In this document: piece by piece, positions 1 through 7,243 of the stretch
Layout: the number at the start of each line of letters is the position of its first letter
Numbering within the stretch: position 1 is the first letter of the stretch
DNA from: CAZUGA01 sp964619885
GTDB taxonomy: Bacteria; Pseudomonadota; Gammaproteobacteria; Methylococcales; UBA1147
Reading direction: 5' to 3'
DNA: 13,828 nucleotides
NCBI GenBank assembly: GCA_964619885.1
Contig: CAZUGA010000066.1
Location: 1-13,828 of the forward strand
Position numbers and translations under genes: made by a program
The notes under the pieces: generated by a model
Told to the model about the DNA's origin: nothing
Seen by the model: the letters and a program-made list of their open reading frames with translations, nothing else
The model's database searches: none

Positions 1-261
1 GCGTCTTATTTTTATTTGCGCTCACTTGAAAGCCGAGTGTTTTGCAAGAGGCTCACAAATACTGATTTTTTCGCACAGATCCAGATATTTAACTCAGTCG
101 ACTTGGGAGGAATACCTTGGCAAGCACAATAATCAACCCTTCGATGATTCGAACATATCTACAATTAGAGAGTTTGGATATTTCGAGTAGCACAACTTAT
201 TGAGTTTGATTGATTGCTAAATATTCTTCTTCAGGTCGATTGTTAATTTTCCAGTATTATC
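1..261. other. Gene-poor left edge
   Basis: No protein family, RNA gene or terminator was recognised here. The only reading frame of note is a 28-codon plus-strand frame with a TTG start at 117 and stop at 203. It has a GGGAGGA motif a few bases upstream, but its peptide is featureless, so it is not called as a gene. The stretch is the 3' flank of the minus-strand glycosyltransferase. Confidence 0.5.
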
Positions 262-1146
262 TTATTGGGGTCGAAGCGTAATCTTGGTTATTTGGTCTGA
301 AAGCAGACCCACCGCCCAGATAATTGCGGCACCCAAAAAACCTATCATTGCGGTACCCGAAACGATGCCAACAGTTACATCATAGAGGAATTTGGAAAGA
401 CCTCCGATAAAGAACAAGCCGCCGAGTGGTAGAAATACTTTGAGCGGGTTAAAATATACAATTGTCCGAATAATTAAAAGTAGAAACTCAACCGCATGAT
501 GGGGTCGAATTTTGGATTCGCCAATCCGTGCGTGGTAATTGATTGGTGTGTATTTGACCAACGCGCCAGTACAAAGTGATGCCAGCGTAATCGTCGTAGT
601 AAACGAGAATCCTGCAGGAAGCAAATGCTTAAATCTAAGTATAAGAGGTTTTCGCATTACCCGTAAGCCAGAATTCAGATCCGGGATATGTCGACCAGCT
701 AGATAGCTTGCAAGTTTCCCCAGAAACCATTTGGCGGGTTGCCTAACCGTTGGTATTGCGACTTTTTCACCAATCCTGGCTCCGACCACCATCTCATACC
801 CTTTGAGATCATCCAGTAAGCCCGGAATTGCATCTGCTGGGTAGCTGCCGTCTGCGTCGGTTATGATGATGATGTCGTAACTGGAATAATCAATCCCAAC
901 TTTTAAACTTGCACCGTAACCACGGTTCTCTGGCTGAGATAGAACCGTAACACCTTCTTTTAGAGCGAGTTCTGCGGTCTGGTCTTTGGATCCATCATCG
1001 ACTACGATAATTTCATATTCCCGTCCAATTCCATCCATCGCAGCGCGTAATGTTTCGATGCCGACGGTAATTCCACCTTCTTCATTGAACGCCGGAATTA
1101 CGATACTGACGGGTTCGTCGTTCACGTCCATATTCTTTGTGCTCAT
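262..1146 (-). CDS. Family 2 glycosyltransferase with C-terminal membrane anchor (polyprenyl-phosphate sugar transferase type)
   Basis: The 294-residue protein most likely transfers a sugar from a nucleotide sugar to a polyprenyl phosphate on the cytoplasmic face of the inner membrane, as DPM1/DPMS-like GT2 enzymes do. The GT-A fold shows SIVIPAFNEE at about residues 14-23, the VVDDGS nucleotide-binding motif at 48-53 and the metal-binding TDADG (D97, D99). A later RIGESK segment (208-212) is typical of this branch. Two hydrophobic segments at about 236-253 and 263-285 form a membrane anchor. A TTG nine bases upstream (1155) would be in frame, but the GAGAGGA motif lies directly against it. 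The ATG at 1146 sits about nine bases from that motif and is preferred. The gene lies 189 bp downstream of the UDP-xylose synthase on the same strand, so a shared glycan pathway is likely but not proven. The exact sugar and lipid acceptor cannot be read from the sequence. Confidence 0.88.
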   Translation of the reverse strand: MSTKNMDVNDEPVSIVIPAFNEEGGITVGIETLRAAMDGIGREYEIIVVDDGSKDQTAELALKEGVTVLSQPENRGYGASLKVGIDYSSYDIIIITDADGSYPADAIPGLLDDLKGYEMVVGARIGEKVAIPTVRQPAKWFLGKLASYLAGRHIPDLNSGLRVMRKPLILRFKHLLPAGFSFTTTITLASLCTGALVKYTPINYHARIGESKIRPHHAVEFLLLIIRTIVYFNPLKVFLPLGGLFFIGGLSKFLYDVTVGIVSGTAMIGFLGAAIIWAVGLLSDQITKITLRPQ

Positions 1147-1335
1147 GATATTCAATCCTCTCTCAATTTGTCTTTTCGAACAATTGTATTTCCGCGATCA
1201 CGCTTTATTCACTCCAGGTCTTAGTGCTAGCCGGTATTAATACTCCACTTAGTGGGACGTCAAAAATTTATGCTATCTGTATCTTGTGCCGAGTGCGGTG
1301 GTGCTTAGCTTTTGTTCCTCAGTTTACGAAACCAG

Positions 1336-2331
1336 TTACCCGCAATGCCCCATTCCCGCATCTGTCTTGGAGTTGGCTGTGTGACCGAGTAACTTATCGA
1401 AGTAATCGATAGTTCGCACCAAACCCTCTTCAAGTTGAATTTTCGGTTCCCAATCCAGTGCTTGTTTAGCAAGGCTAATGTCGGGGCGACGCTGTGTTGG
1501 ATCATCGCTGGGTAAATCTTTGTAGACTAATTTGGAATGCGACCCCGTCATTTTTATTACCAGTTCGGCGAGTTGTTTAATAGAAAATTCCTCAGGGTTT
1601 CCTATATTTACCGGGCCTGTGAAGTCGTCGGGTGTGTTCATGAGCCGAATAAATGATTCGATCAGGTCGTCAACATAACAAAACGATCTGGTTTGTGAAC
1701 CATCTCCGAAAATTGTTATTGAATCGCCTCGTAGCGCTTGAACGATGAAATTTGATACAACCCGGCCATCGTCCGGATGCATTCTGGGTCCGTAGGTATT
1801 GAATATTCGGCCGACCTTGATGCGTAGGTTGTGTTGACGATGATAGTCGTAGAAAAGTGTTTCGGCGCAGCGCTTGCCTTCATCATAACAAGCTCGGATA
1901 CCGTTTACGTTGACTTTGCCCCAATAGGATTCCCGTTGGGGGTGCTCCTCGGGGTCACCGTAAACTTCGCTGGTCGACGCTTGAAAAATTTTTGATTTAA
2001 TTCTTTTCGCCAATCCGAGCATATTGATAGCGCCGTGCACGCTGGTCTTGGTCGTCTGTACCGGGTCAAATTGATAATGGATTGGCGACGCGGGACAGGC
2101 TAAATTGTAAATTTCGTCAACCTCGATATATAAAGGAAAGGTGACATCATGGCGCATAACCTCGAAATGCGAATTGTTCAGCAGATGCAAGACGTTGTCT
2201 TTGGTGCCGGTGAAGAAGTTATCTACACACAACACTTCGTTTCCTGCGTCTAATAGACGTTCGCAAAGATGCGAGCCGAGAAAACCACAACCGCCGGTTA
2301 CCAATACTCTTTTTCTAAGACCGCTTTTCAA
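1336..2331 (-). CDS. uxs: UDP-glucuronic acid decarboxylase (UDP-xylose synthase), SDR family
   Basis: This NAD-dependent extended SDR enzyme should convert UDP-glucuronate to UDP-xylose in the cytosol, supplying pentose for surface glycans. The 331 residues begin with the Rossmann glycine motif GGCGFLG (13-19). The catalytic Ser/Thr lies in STSEVYGD (about 119-126), and the YxxxK pair is Y149 and K153 within ACYDEGKR, a signature of UXS rather than of generic epimerases. GRIFNTYGPRM and GDGSQTRSFCYVDD further on are also UXS-like. The length is slightly above the roughly 310-320 usual for bacterial forms, through a short C-terminal tail. The start is a TTG (codon at 2331-2329) with GGGGA about seven bases upstream; no in-frame ATG lies close upstream. 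It precedes the GT2 gene on the same strand, which fits a glycan-building pair. Confidence 0.93.
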   Translation of the reverse strand: MKSGLRKRVLVTGGCGFLGSHLCERLLDAGNEVLCVDNFFTGTKDNVLHLLNNSHFEVMRHDVTFPLYIEVDEIYNLACPASPIHYQFDPVQTTKTSVHGAINMLGLAKRIKSKIFQASTSEVYGDPEEHPQRESYWGKVNVNGIRACYDEGKRCAETLFYDYHRQHNLRIKVGRIFNTYGPRMHPDDGRVVSNFIVQALRGDSITIFGDGSQTRSFCYVDDLIESFIRLMNTPDDFTGPVNIGNPEEFSIKQLAELVIKMTGSHSKLVYKDLPSDDPTQRRPDISLAKQALDWEPKIQLEEGLVRTIDYFDKLLGHTANSKTDAGMGHCG

Positions 2332-2739
2332 TGGTGTTTCCCCAAGTAGTTAGAGCCAATCTGTTATTCAGGCCGATGACGTTGTTTCGATGTGTTGACG
2401 CAGTTAGATTTGCGTGTCAACCTTTTTGCGATCTTATAAATGGCACCCCTTTTGAATCTAAAGAATAGGATATTCATCGCGGGTAATCAATTCCGATGTG
2501 AATATAGTCGCGAAGTAGCTGTTACACGCGCGTTATTTGATCGGACTACGGTGTTTGGTATTCGTAATCGGATTTGATTTTTCGCGATTTAATGACCACG
2601 ACTTATTGTTGGTTTTCGTCAACGGCGAACAGGCATAAGAATCCCGCTTATATAGTTTTCGCGTTGTGTTCGGGAAACATTGTCTAGCCAATTGCCAGAG
2701 ATAGTGGCGCTAATGTTTCATTAGTGTAATCGCAATCGA
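2332..2739. other. Intergenic region upstream of UDP-xylose synthase
   Basis: This 408-base stretch carries no convincing coding frame. It contains an imperfect inverted repeat whose outer arms are TTGAC (2395-2399) and GTCAA (2416-2420), with inner GCA/TGC arms offset by a two-base bulge. It may be an operator or part of a promoter for the minus-strand gene, but no well-spaced -10 box accompanies it. Nothing else was recognised. Confidence 0.4.
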
Positions 2740-3573
2740 TCAGTTGTTTTGGGATTTTGCCGCTTCGTAGACTTGCAACGCCATTTTGCGCTCAATTCCC
2801 CAATGGTATCCCCCAAGCGCGCCAGTATTGCGGATTACCCGATGGCATGGGATTAAAAATGCCACCGGATTACAGCCTATAGCATTCGCAACTGCTCGGC
2901 ACGCTCGGGGTTTCTGAATGGAATTCGCGATTTGTGTATATGAACAAACAGCGCCAGGCAGAATTTTCAGTAACGATTTCCACACATTCAATTTAAAGTT
3001 ACTGCCTTTGACGAAGACATGTATTCTGGTGCGACGATGGTCATCAGAGCTAAAAATATTGTTTCCGATATCGGCAATTCTCTTTTGATTAAGCGTTATT
3101 TTAGCCTTTGACCAGTTTTCACGAAGATTATCCAAAGGTTGTTGCGGGTTTTCTTGCGTGACGAATGCAAGCTGGCAGATACCGCGTTTAGTTACCGATA
3201 TGAAAGCCGGGCCAAAGGGCGATTGGCAAAGACCGTATTCTATATGCAATCCTTCGCCTGAGGTTTTGAATTCTCCCGGTGTAACCGCGTCCAACGTTAC
3301 AAAATGATCGTGCAATCGACTCGTTCCAGACAAGCCAAGTTCGAGGGATGTATCCCATAGATTATTATTGGCTAACATTTGCTTGGCATGTTCGACAGTT
3401 AGAAACTGCAAAAATTGTTTGGGTGTTATACCGGCCCATCGTCGGAATAGTCGATGAAAGTGAAAGTTACTCAATCCCACCTCACTGGCTATTTCCGCCA
3501 AGGATGGTTGTGAATTATGGTGGTTGTGTATGAATTGAATTGCGCTTTCAACCCTTTCGTAATCGCTAGCCAT
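2740..3573 (-). CDS. AraC-type HTH fused to O6-methylguanine-DNA methyltransferase (Ada-like, lacking the N-terminal zinc domain)
   Basis: This 277-residue fusion should repair O6-alkylguanine by suicidal transfer of the alkyl group to a cysteine, and probably also binds DNA as a regulator. Residues 5-100 form an AraC-type double helix-turn-helix (SLAEIASEVGLSNFHFHRLF at 24-43, then a second HTH ending near TPGEF). Residues about 110-195 match the alkyltransferase N-terminal subdomain, and 196-272 are the catalytic domain. That domain has the active-site PCHRV (C243), the arginine-finger helix RACRAVANAIG (223-233) and GALGGYHWG. E. coli Ada also has an N-terminal Cys4 zinc domain that repairs phosphotriesters and switches the protein into an activator. 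It is absent here, so any regulation must work otherwise. The ATG start has only a weak upstream AAAGA motif. The gene is divergent from the phasin; no functional link is evident. Confidence 0.92.
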   Translation of the reverse strand: MASDYERVESAIQFIHNHHNSQPSLAEIASEVGLSNFHFHRLFRRWAGITPKQFLQFLTVEHAKQMLANNNLWDTSLELGLSGTSRLHDHFVTLDAVTPGEFKTSGEGLHIEYGLCQSPFGPAFISVTKRGICQLAFVTQENPQQPLDNLRENWSKAKITLNQKRIADIGNNIFSSDDHRRTRIHVFVKGSNFKLNVWKSLLKILPGAVCSYTQIANSIQKPRACRAVANAIGCNPVAFLIPCHRVIRNTGALGGYHWGIERKMALQVYEAAKSQNN

Positions 3574-3813
3574 TGTCTTTTATTTGCTTAAAATTCGGCT
3601 TTGAACCAGTATGCAGACATAAAAATAATCCAATGCGAGACCTTTTAAAAACGTCGGTAAATTTGGGGAAAAATAATCCTAACCGGAGCCGTCGGCAACC
3701 CGAATCTTGCGATTTACATTCTTATTTCAAAATTAAGGTTCATTTAGTGATTGCGCGAACATAGTGTTTTGATGCGATTCAAAAGGGGTAAGTGAGATCC
3801 TTCTTTTGTGCGC

Positions 3814-3836
3814 TGCAATAAAATGTTGCACCGCAA
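3814..3836. promoter_or_regulatory. Candidate PhaR-like operator overlapping the phasin -35 box
   Basis: Two nested inverted repeats share the TTGCA at 3826-3830. One is TTGC-ACC-GCAA (3826-3836); the other pairs TGCAA (3814-3818) with TTGCA across a seven-base spacer. PhaR repressors of phasin genes bind TGC/GCA palindromes (CTGC-N3-GCAG in Paracoccus), so the spacing and bases fit a PhaR-type site that would block the -35 box. The match is by resemblance only, and no phaR gene lies in this window. Confidence 0.45.
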
Positions 3837-3854
3837 TATATTTTGAGCTATTAT
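3826..3854 (+). promoter_or_regulatory. Sigma70-type promoter of the phasin gene
   Basis: TTGCAC (3826-3831) and TATTAT (3849-3854) are separated by exactly 17 bases, close to the sigma70 consensus. The expected transcription start is near 3861, giving a leader of about 45 bases before the phasin ATG. The -35 hexamer overlaps a small palindrome, see the operator entry. Confidence 0.7.
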
Positions 3855-3905
3855 TATCGGGACTTTGATGTATTGAGTTAATTTTGACCATAAAGGAGAT
3901 AAATC

Positions 3906-4280
3906 ATGTCGAATTCATACCCGTATGCAGATTTTTCGAAAATGTTTGAGCCTGTTCAAAAACTGGTTGAATTGAATGTCGCCAAATTTGATCAAGCCGT
4001 TGCGAGCCAAACCGCCGCATCTAAAAGCTTTATCGAGCAAGCTGAAGCACAAATTAAATCAGCCACCGAAATTCAAAGCTACGACGCTTTGGTTGCCTTC
4101 ATGAAGGAGCAGACCGAAGTAGCCAAAACAAATATGGAGCAACTGATTGCCGAAAGCAAAACTGCGACTGAAGAAGTGGTTGCCTACAGTCAGGAAGTTC
4201 AAAAAATTCTCAGCGAAAGCGTTGACGCGGCTAAGCCGGTTGCGCCTGCTAAAGAGTCTACGTCTAAAAAAGTGGCTTAA
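3906..4280 (+). CDS. phaP: Phasin family protein (PHA granule-associated)
   Basis: The 124-residue protein resembles the phasin_2 family, small amphipathic proteins that coat polyhydroxyalkanoate granules and control their size and number. It is almost wholly helical and rich in Ala, Glu, Gln and Lys, without a signal peptide or membrane segment. The N-terminal FSKMFEPVQKLVELNVAKFDQ block (about 10-30) is the conserved phasin entry. The middle has heptad-like spacing of hydrophobic residues, and the tail is a disordered Ala/Pro/Lys stretch (about 108-124) common in phasins. AAGGAG lies eight bases before the ATG, a strong ribosome binding site. It is a monocistronic unit with its own promoter and a terminator about 145 bp after the stop. 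The PHA synthase genes are not in the window. Confidence 0.87.
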   Translation: MSNSYPYADFSKMFEPVQKLVELNVAKFDQAVASQTAASKSFIEQAEAQIKSATEIQSYDALVAFMKEQTEVAKTNMEQLIAESKTATEEVVAYSQEVQKILSESVDAAKPVAPAKESTSKKVA

Positions 4281-4707
4281 CAAATGCGTCTTAGATCCAA
4301 GGATAGAACAGATTAGTGGTCGGATATAAAATTCCCGATTAGGTGGTTTGCGCTGTTGCACTACTTATTTGATCGGCGTCTCTGATCCAACCTGTACGGA
4401 TATAGGTAAGCGTTCGGCACTCAGAAACCCCAACCTTTTACGAGGTTGGGGTTTTTTATTGAGACTTGCTCGTAAGTGATATGACATTCTGCACGGTTGC
4501 CGATTCAATGGGTGCGGGGTCATAATGATCGTATATTGATTTTTATCTTAGTTCACCTGTATGCGAATACGTCCGATTGGTGGTCACCTATCCCGATATA
4601 TAACAAGTTTTCTTTTGTTCGACAAACTAGATAGCGGTCTTAGCGATTACAGGAATTCATTTAGAAAACTGACTTTAGGTTGAAGTAGGGTATTTGCCCG
4701 CATATTG
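4281..4707. other. Intergenic region between phasin and cyclase
   Basis: Apart from the terminator at 4425-4460, this 427-base region holds no recognisable gene. Short frames here overlap the phasin antisense or lack family features. No well-formed sigma70 promoter for the cyclase gene was found, although transcription must begin after the terminator. Confidence 0.5.
4425..4460 (+). terminator. Rho-independent terminator of the phasin transcript
   Basis: A perfect 12-bp stem (4425-4436 with 4443-4454) closes a six-base loop (4437-4442) and runs into a six-T tract (4452-4457). The stem carries the CCCCAACC/GGTTGGGG core, which is very stable. It lies about 145 bp after the phasin stop and insulates the cyclase gene from phasin transcription. 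Confidence 0.9.
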
Positions 4708-6963
4708 ATGTCTAAAATTTCTAAACTTGTGCGTGGAATATGGCTTGGGGTAACCATAGCCGTGCTGGGTGTTTTACTGTCGCTGATTCCGGCCGTGTTG
4801 GCACTGGAAGAAGAATGGGGTTTGGACTGGATGTTTAATCTCCGTGGACCCAGACCCGCTCCGCAGGAAGTGGTTGTTGTCAGCATAGACCAAGAGTCTT
4901 CACGGCAGTTAGGATTGGACGAACGACCCAACCAATGGTCAAGATCGGTTCACGCGCAATTGGTTAATAGACTGAGTAGTTTTGGTGCAAAGGTGATTGT
5001 GTTTGATGTGTTTTTCAGACATGAACGAGAATTGCAGAGCGACCTGGAATTTGCTGCCGCGCTAAAAAACGCAGGGAATGTGATACTATTCGCGCACTTA
5101 AATCAGCGCCCAGTTGCCATCCCTAATCAAATTGGTGGGTCGAAAACGGTGTTGATGGACCAGCTGGTTCCTCCTGTTGCTGTGATCGCCGATTCAGTTT
5201 TGGCGTACGCACCGTTTCCACTGCCCAAGGTCCCCGCCCGGGTTAATCAAGCTTGGTTATTCAAACCCAGTTCGGGTGATATTCCCACACTTCCGGTTCT
5301 CGCACTGCATCATTATGCGACTTCGGCATTCCAACAAATTCAGCGGCAGGTTGGGAATCTTACAGTGGTTCAAGGCCAAGGTATTGAAGAACCAGATGAA
5401 GCCTACGACATCGAAAGTTTTAGCCAAAGAGTGCGGCGGATTCGTCAAAAGGTACGGAATGAAAACTATAGCTTTGCCAAACCAATCGCAGACGATTTGG
5501 GGCTTATGCATGGGCCGGGGCGGTATTTTAATGTATTGGCGGCTTTGCACCACGGTCCGGATAATCACTACATCGATTTTTACGGCCCGCCGCAAAGTAT
5601 CAAGACGGTACCCTACTATCGGGTGATAAAGCCCCACGACCCAGATATCTTGAGTGCGCCCGGAATCGAATTCCGTGATAAAGCAGTTTTTGTCGGAAAT
5701 TCAGAGCTTTACCAGCCTGATTTGAAGGACGATTTCCACACTGTTTTCTCTAGCGACGATGGCTTCGACTTAAGCGGCGTGGAAATCATCGCAACAGTTT
5801 TTGCCAACCTGCTGGAAGGGCGAAGTATAAAACCGGTTGATCGGATTCTCAGTTTGAGTTTGATCGCGGTTTGGGGGTTAAGCGTGGGTTTGGCTTTTTA
5901 CCTGATGCCATCGATAGCTGCGGTTTTATCGGCGGTCGCATTAATCGCAGTGTATTTGGCTATAGCAGCGGCGGGTTTTAAAAGTAACGGTCACTGGGCA
6001 CCCATAGTGATTCCGTTGCTGTTCCAACTCCCATTAGCCTTGTTCTCCGCGCTATTGCTTAGATATTTATTGAGCCACCGCGAACGTCAACGAATTCAGA
6101 AAACCGCGCGCTATTTCTTACCCGGAGAAGTGGTTGATTCCTTACCCGATTGGAAGCAGGAAGATCTGGTCGATGCTGGCCGTGTGGTTGAAGGCGTTTG
6201 TTTGGCCAGCGATGCGGAAAGTTACGCGTCCTTTGCCGAAAATATAGAACCCCGCGAACTCAAGAATCGTTTAAACCGGTATTTTGAATTGTTGTTTTAC
6301 CCGGTCCGGGATCGAGGTGGCGTGATATTGGACGTGGTTGGCGATGCGATGTTGGCATTCTGGGAGCGTACCCCGGACTCTGAGGATACTAAGTTACTTG
6401 CTTGCCAAGCAGCCTTGGAGATCCAATCGAAATTAAGTGGTGCGAACGCACAATCTGTGGAGGATGCGGTATTGCCTACGCGTATCGGCTTGCATTGCGG
6501 AGAGATGATGATCGGTAATGTTGGCGCGGGCGACCACTTCGAGTTCCGTGCGGTTGGCGACATGATCAATACAACCTCGAGGATCGAAGGCCTAAATAAA
6601 TATCTGGGTACGCGCGTACTTGCGTCGGCGCGAGTTGCCAACCAGATCGAGGGCTTGATGATTACCCGGCGCGCGGGAAAGTTTCGCTTGAAGGGTAAGG
6701 ACAAGCCGCTGGAGATTTTTGAACTGGTTGGTGTGCCGGAGGATATTGACGCAAAATTCTTGGATTTGCGGGTGACGTTTCTCGATGGCTTAGAAAAATT
6801 TGAGAGTGGTTTTTGGACTGAAGCCAAATCGATTTTCGAAATCTTGGTTGAAAAGTATGGCATCGATGGTCCAAGTTTATTTTATTTGCGATTGTGTGAT
6901 CATTATTTACAGCACGGTTCACCCGTTTCGTGGGATGGGGTTAATACGCTTGCGGTGAAATGA
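4708..6963 (+). CDS. CHASE2-domain class III nucleotide cyclase (membrane-bound)
   Basis: The 751-residue protein has an extracytoplasmic CHASE2 sensor and a cytoplasmic class III cyclase domain, so it should turn a periplasmic signal into a cyclic nucleotide. TM1 spans about residues 9-32. CHASE2 occupies roughly 33-375, opening with a DWMFNLRG segment typical of the domain. Three closely spaced TMs follow at about 380-400, 403-424 and 432-453. The cyclase domain (about 485-680) has both metal aspartates, D502 in ASDAES and D546 in VVGDAML, and the transition-state pair N621 and R625 in INTTSR. The position that is normally the adenine-reading Lys is D542, and the partner position (Asp/Thr) is R614, so ATP versus GTP use cannot be assigned. 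A TTG at 4705 adjoins the chosen ATG; neither has a clear ribosome binding site. The next gene encodes a FecR/TPR/barrel protein, and the two probably function together. Confidence 0.9.
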   Translation: MSKISKLVRGIWLGVTIAVLGVLLSLIPAVLALEEEWGLDWMFNLRGPRPAPQEVVVVSIDQESSRQLGLDERPNQWSRSVHAQLVNRLSSFGAKVIVFDVFFRHERELQSDLEFAAALKNAGNVILFAHLNQRPVAIPNQIGGSKTVLMDQLVPPVAVIADSVLAYAPFPLPKVPARVNQAWLFKPSSGDIPTLPVLALHHYATSAFQQIQRQVGNLTVVQGQGIEEPDEAYDIESFSQRVRRIRQKVRNENYSFAKPIADDLGLMHGPGRYFNVLAALHHGPDNHYIDFYGPPQSIKTVPYYRVIKPHDPDILSAPGIEFRDKAVFVGNSELYQPDLKDDFHTVFSSDDGFDLSGVEIIATVFANLLEGRSIKPVDRILSLSLIAVWGLSVGLAFYLMPSIAAVLSAVALIAVYLAIAAAGFKSNGHWAPIVIPLLFQLPLALFSALLLRYLLSHRERQRIQKTARYFLPGEVVDSLPDWKQEDLVDAGRVVEGVCLASDAESYASFAENIEPRELKNRLNRYFELLFYPVRDRGGVILDVVGDAMLAFWERTPDSEDTKLLACQAALEIQSKLSGANAQSVEDAVLPTRIGLHCGEMMIGNVGAGDHFEFRAVGDMINTTSRIEGLNKYLGTRVLASARVANQIEGLMITRRAGKFRLKGKDKPLEIFELVGVPEDIDAKFLDLRVTFLDGLEKFESGFWTEAKSIFEILVEKYGIDGPSLFYLRLCDHYLQHGSPVSWDGVNTLAVK

Positions 6964-6974
6964 CGGTATTGACT

Positions 6975-6991
6975 CCGTCGGTATGCGACGG
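6975..6991 (+). other. Stem-loop after the cyclase gene
   Basis: CCGTCG (6975-6980) and CGACGG (6986-6991) form a perfect six-base-pair stem around a five-base loop, starting 12 bases after the cyclase stop. No T-tract follows, so it is not a standard intrinsic terminator. It could protect the 3' end or weakly attenuate read-through. Confidence 0.4.
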
Positions 6992-7140
6992 CTTACAAAG
7001 AAAGATCCCATCAACTGTGAATAGCAAAAGGAATTAAGCCGAAGGCATCTGAAGGAATATAGGCCCTGTTTTATTTGCCTGAAAACCAATGTCGGTGTTT
7101 TGATCTTTCCCGGTAAATGATCTGGGAAAATAATTCTTTT

Positions 7141-7162
7141 TTGTCAAGGGAATAGTTGACAA
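7141..7162. promoter_or_regulatory. Inverted repeat overlapping the -35 box (candidate operator)
   Basis: TTGTCAA (7141-7147) and TTGACAA (7156-7162) are exact reverse complements with an eight-base spacer, and the right arm contains the whole -35 hexamer. The centre-to-centre spacing of 15 bases would put a dimeric regulator at the promoter. The regulator is unknown. Confidence 0.4.
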
Positions 7163-7184
7163 ATCGAATGTTAATTAGTACTTT
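7156..7184 (+). promoter_or_regulatory. Sigma70-type promoter of the FecR-TPR-barrel gene
   Basis: A consensus TTGACA (7156-7161) is followed after 17 bases by TACTTT (7179-7184). The predicted start near 7191 leaves a leader of about 50 bases before the ATG at 7244. This implies the large gene can be transcribed separately from the cyclase. Confidence 0.6.
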
Positions 7185-7243
7185 GGTTTCAAAGGCTGGA
7201 GCGTTTATTATTTTGCCCAGATAATAATAAGGCGGGGTGCCAA

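Larger units (their letters stand above)
3574..3905. other. Divergent intergenic region between alkyltransferase and phasin
   Basis: This 332-base region separates the two divergent genes. The phasin-proximal third contains the promoter and palindrome described separately. A 63-codon open frame on the plus strand at 3573-3764 has no family features or good ribosome binding site and is not accepted as a gene. No convincing promoter for the minus-strand alkyltransferase gene could be picked out. Confidence 0.5.

Noticed and set aside
117..203. 28-codon plus-strand frame with TTG start and a GGGAGGA motif upstream
   Set aside because: The peptide has no recognisable features, the start is rare, and a single ribosome-binding-like motif is expected by chance in this much sequence.
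6297..6863. 188-residue open frame antisense to the cyclase domain
   Set aside because: It lies wholly inside a well-supported cyclase gene, and its composition is that of an antisense shadow without any domain.
7105..7145. Possible terminator formed by TTTCCC and GGGAAA arms followed by a T-rich run
   Set aside because: The stem is only six pairs with a loop of about twelve bases and the T-run is interrupted, so it is too weak to call.
7205..7227. AT-only hairpin TTATTAT/ATAATAA just before the ribosome binding site of the barrel gene
   Set aside because: A stem made only of A-T pairs around nine bases is unstable, and such repeats are common in AT-rich leaders.
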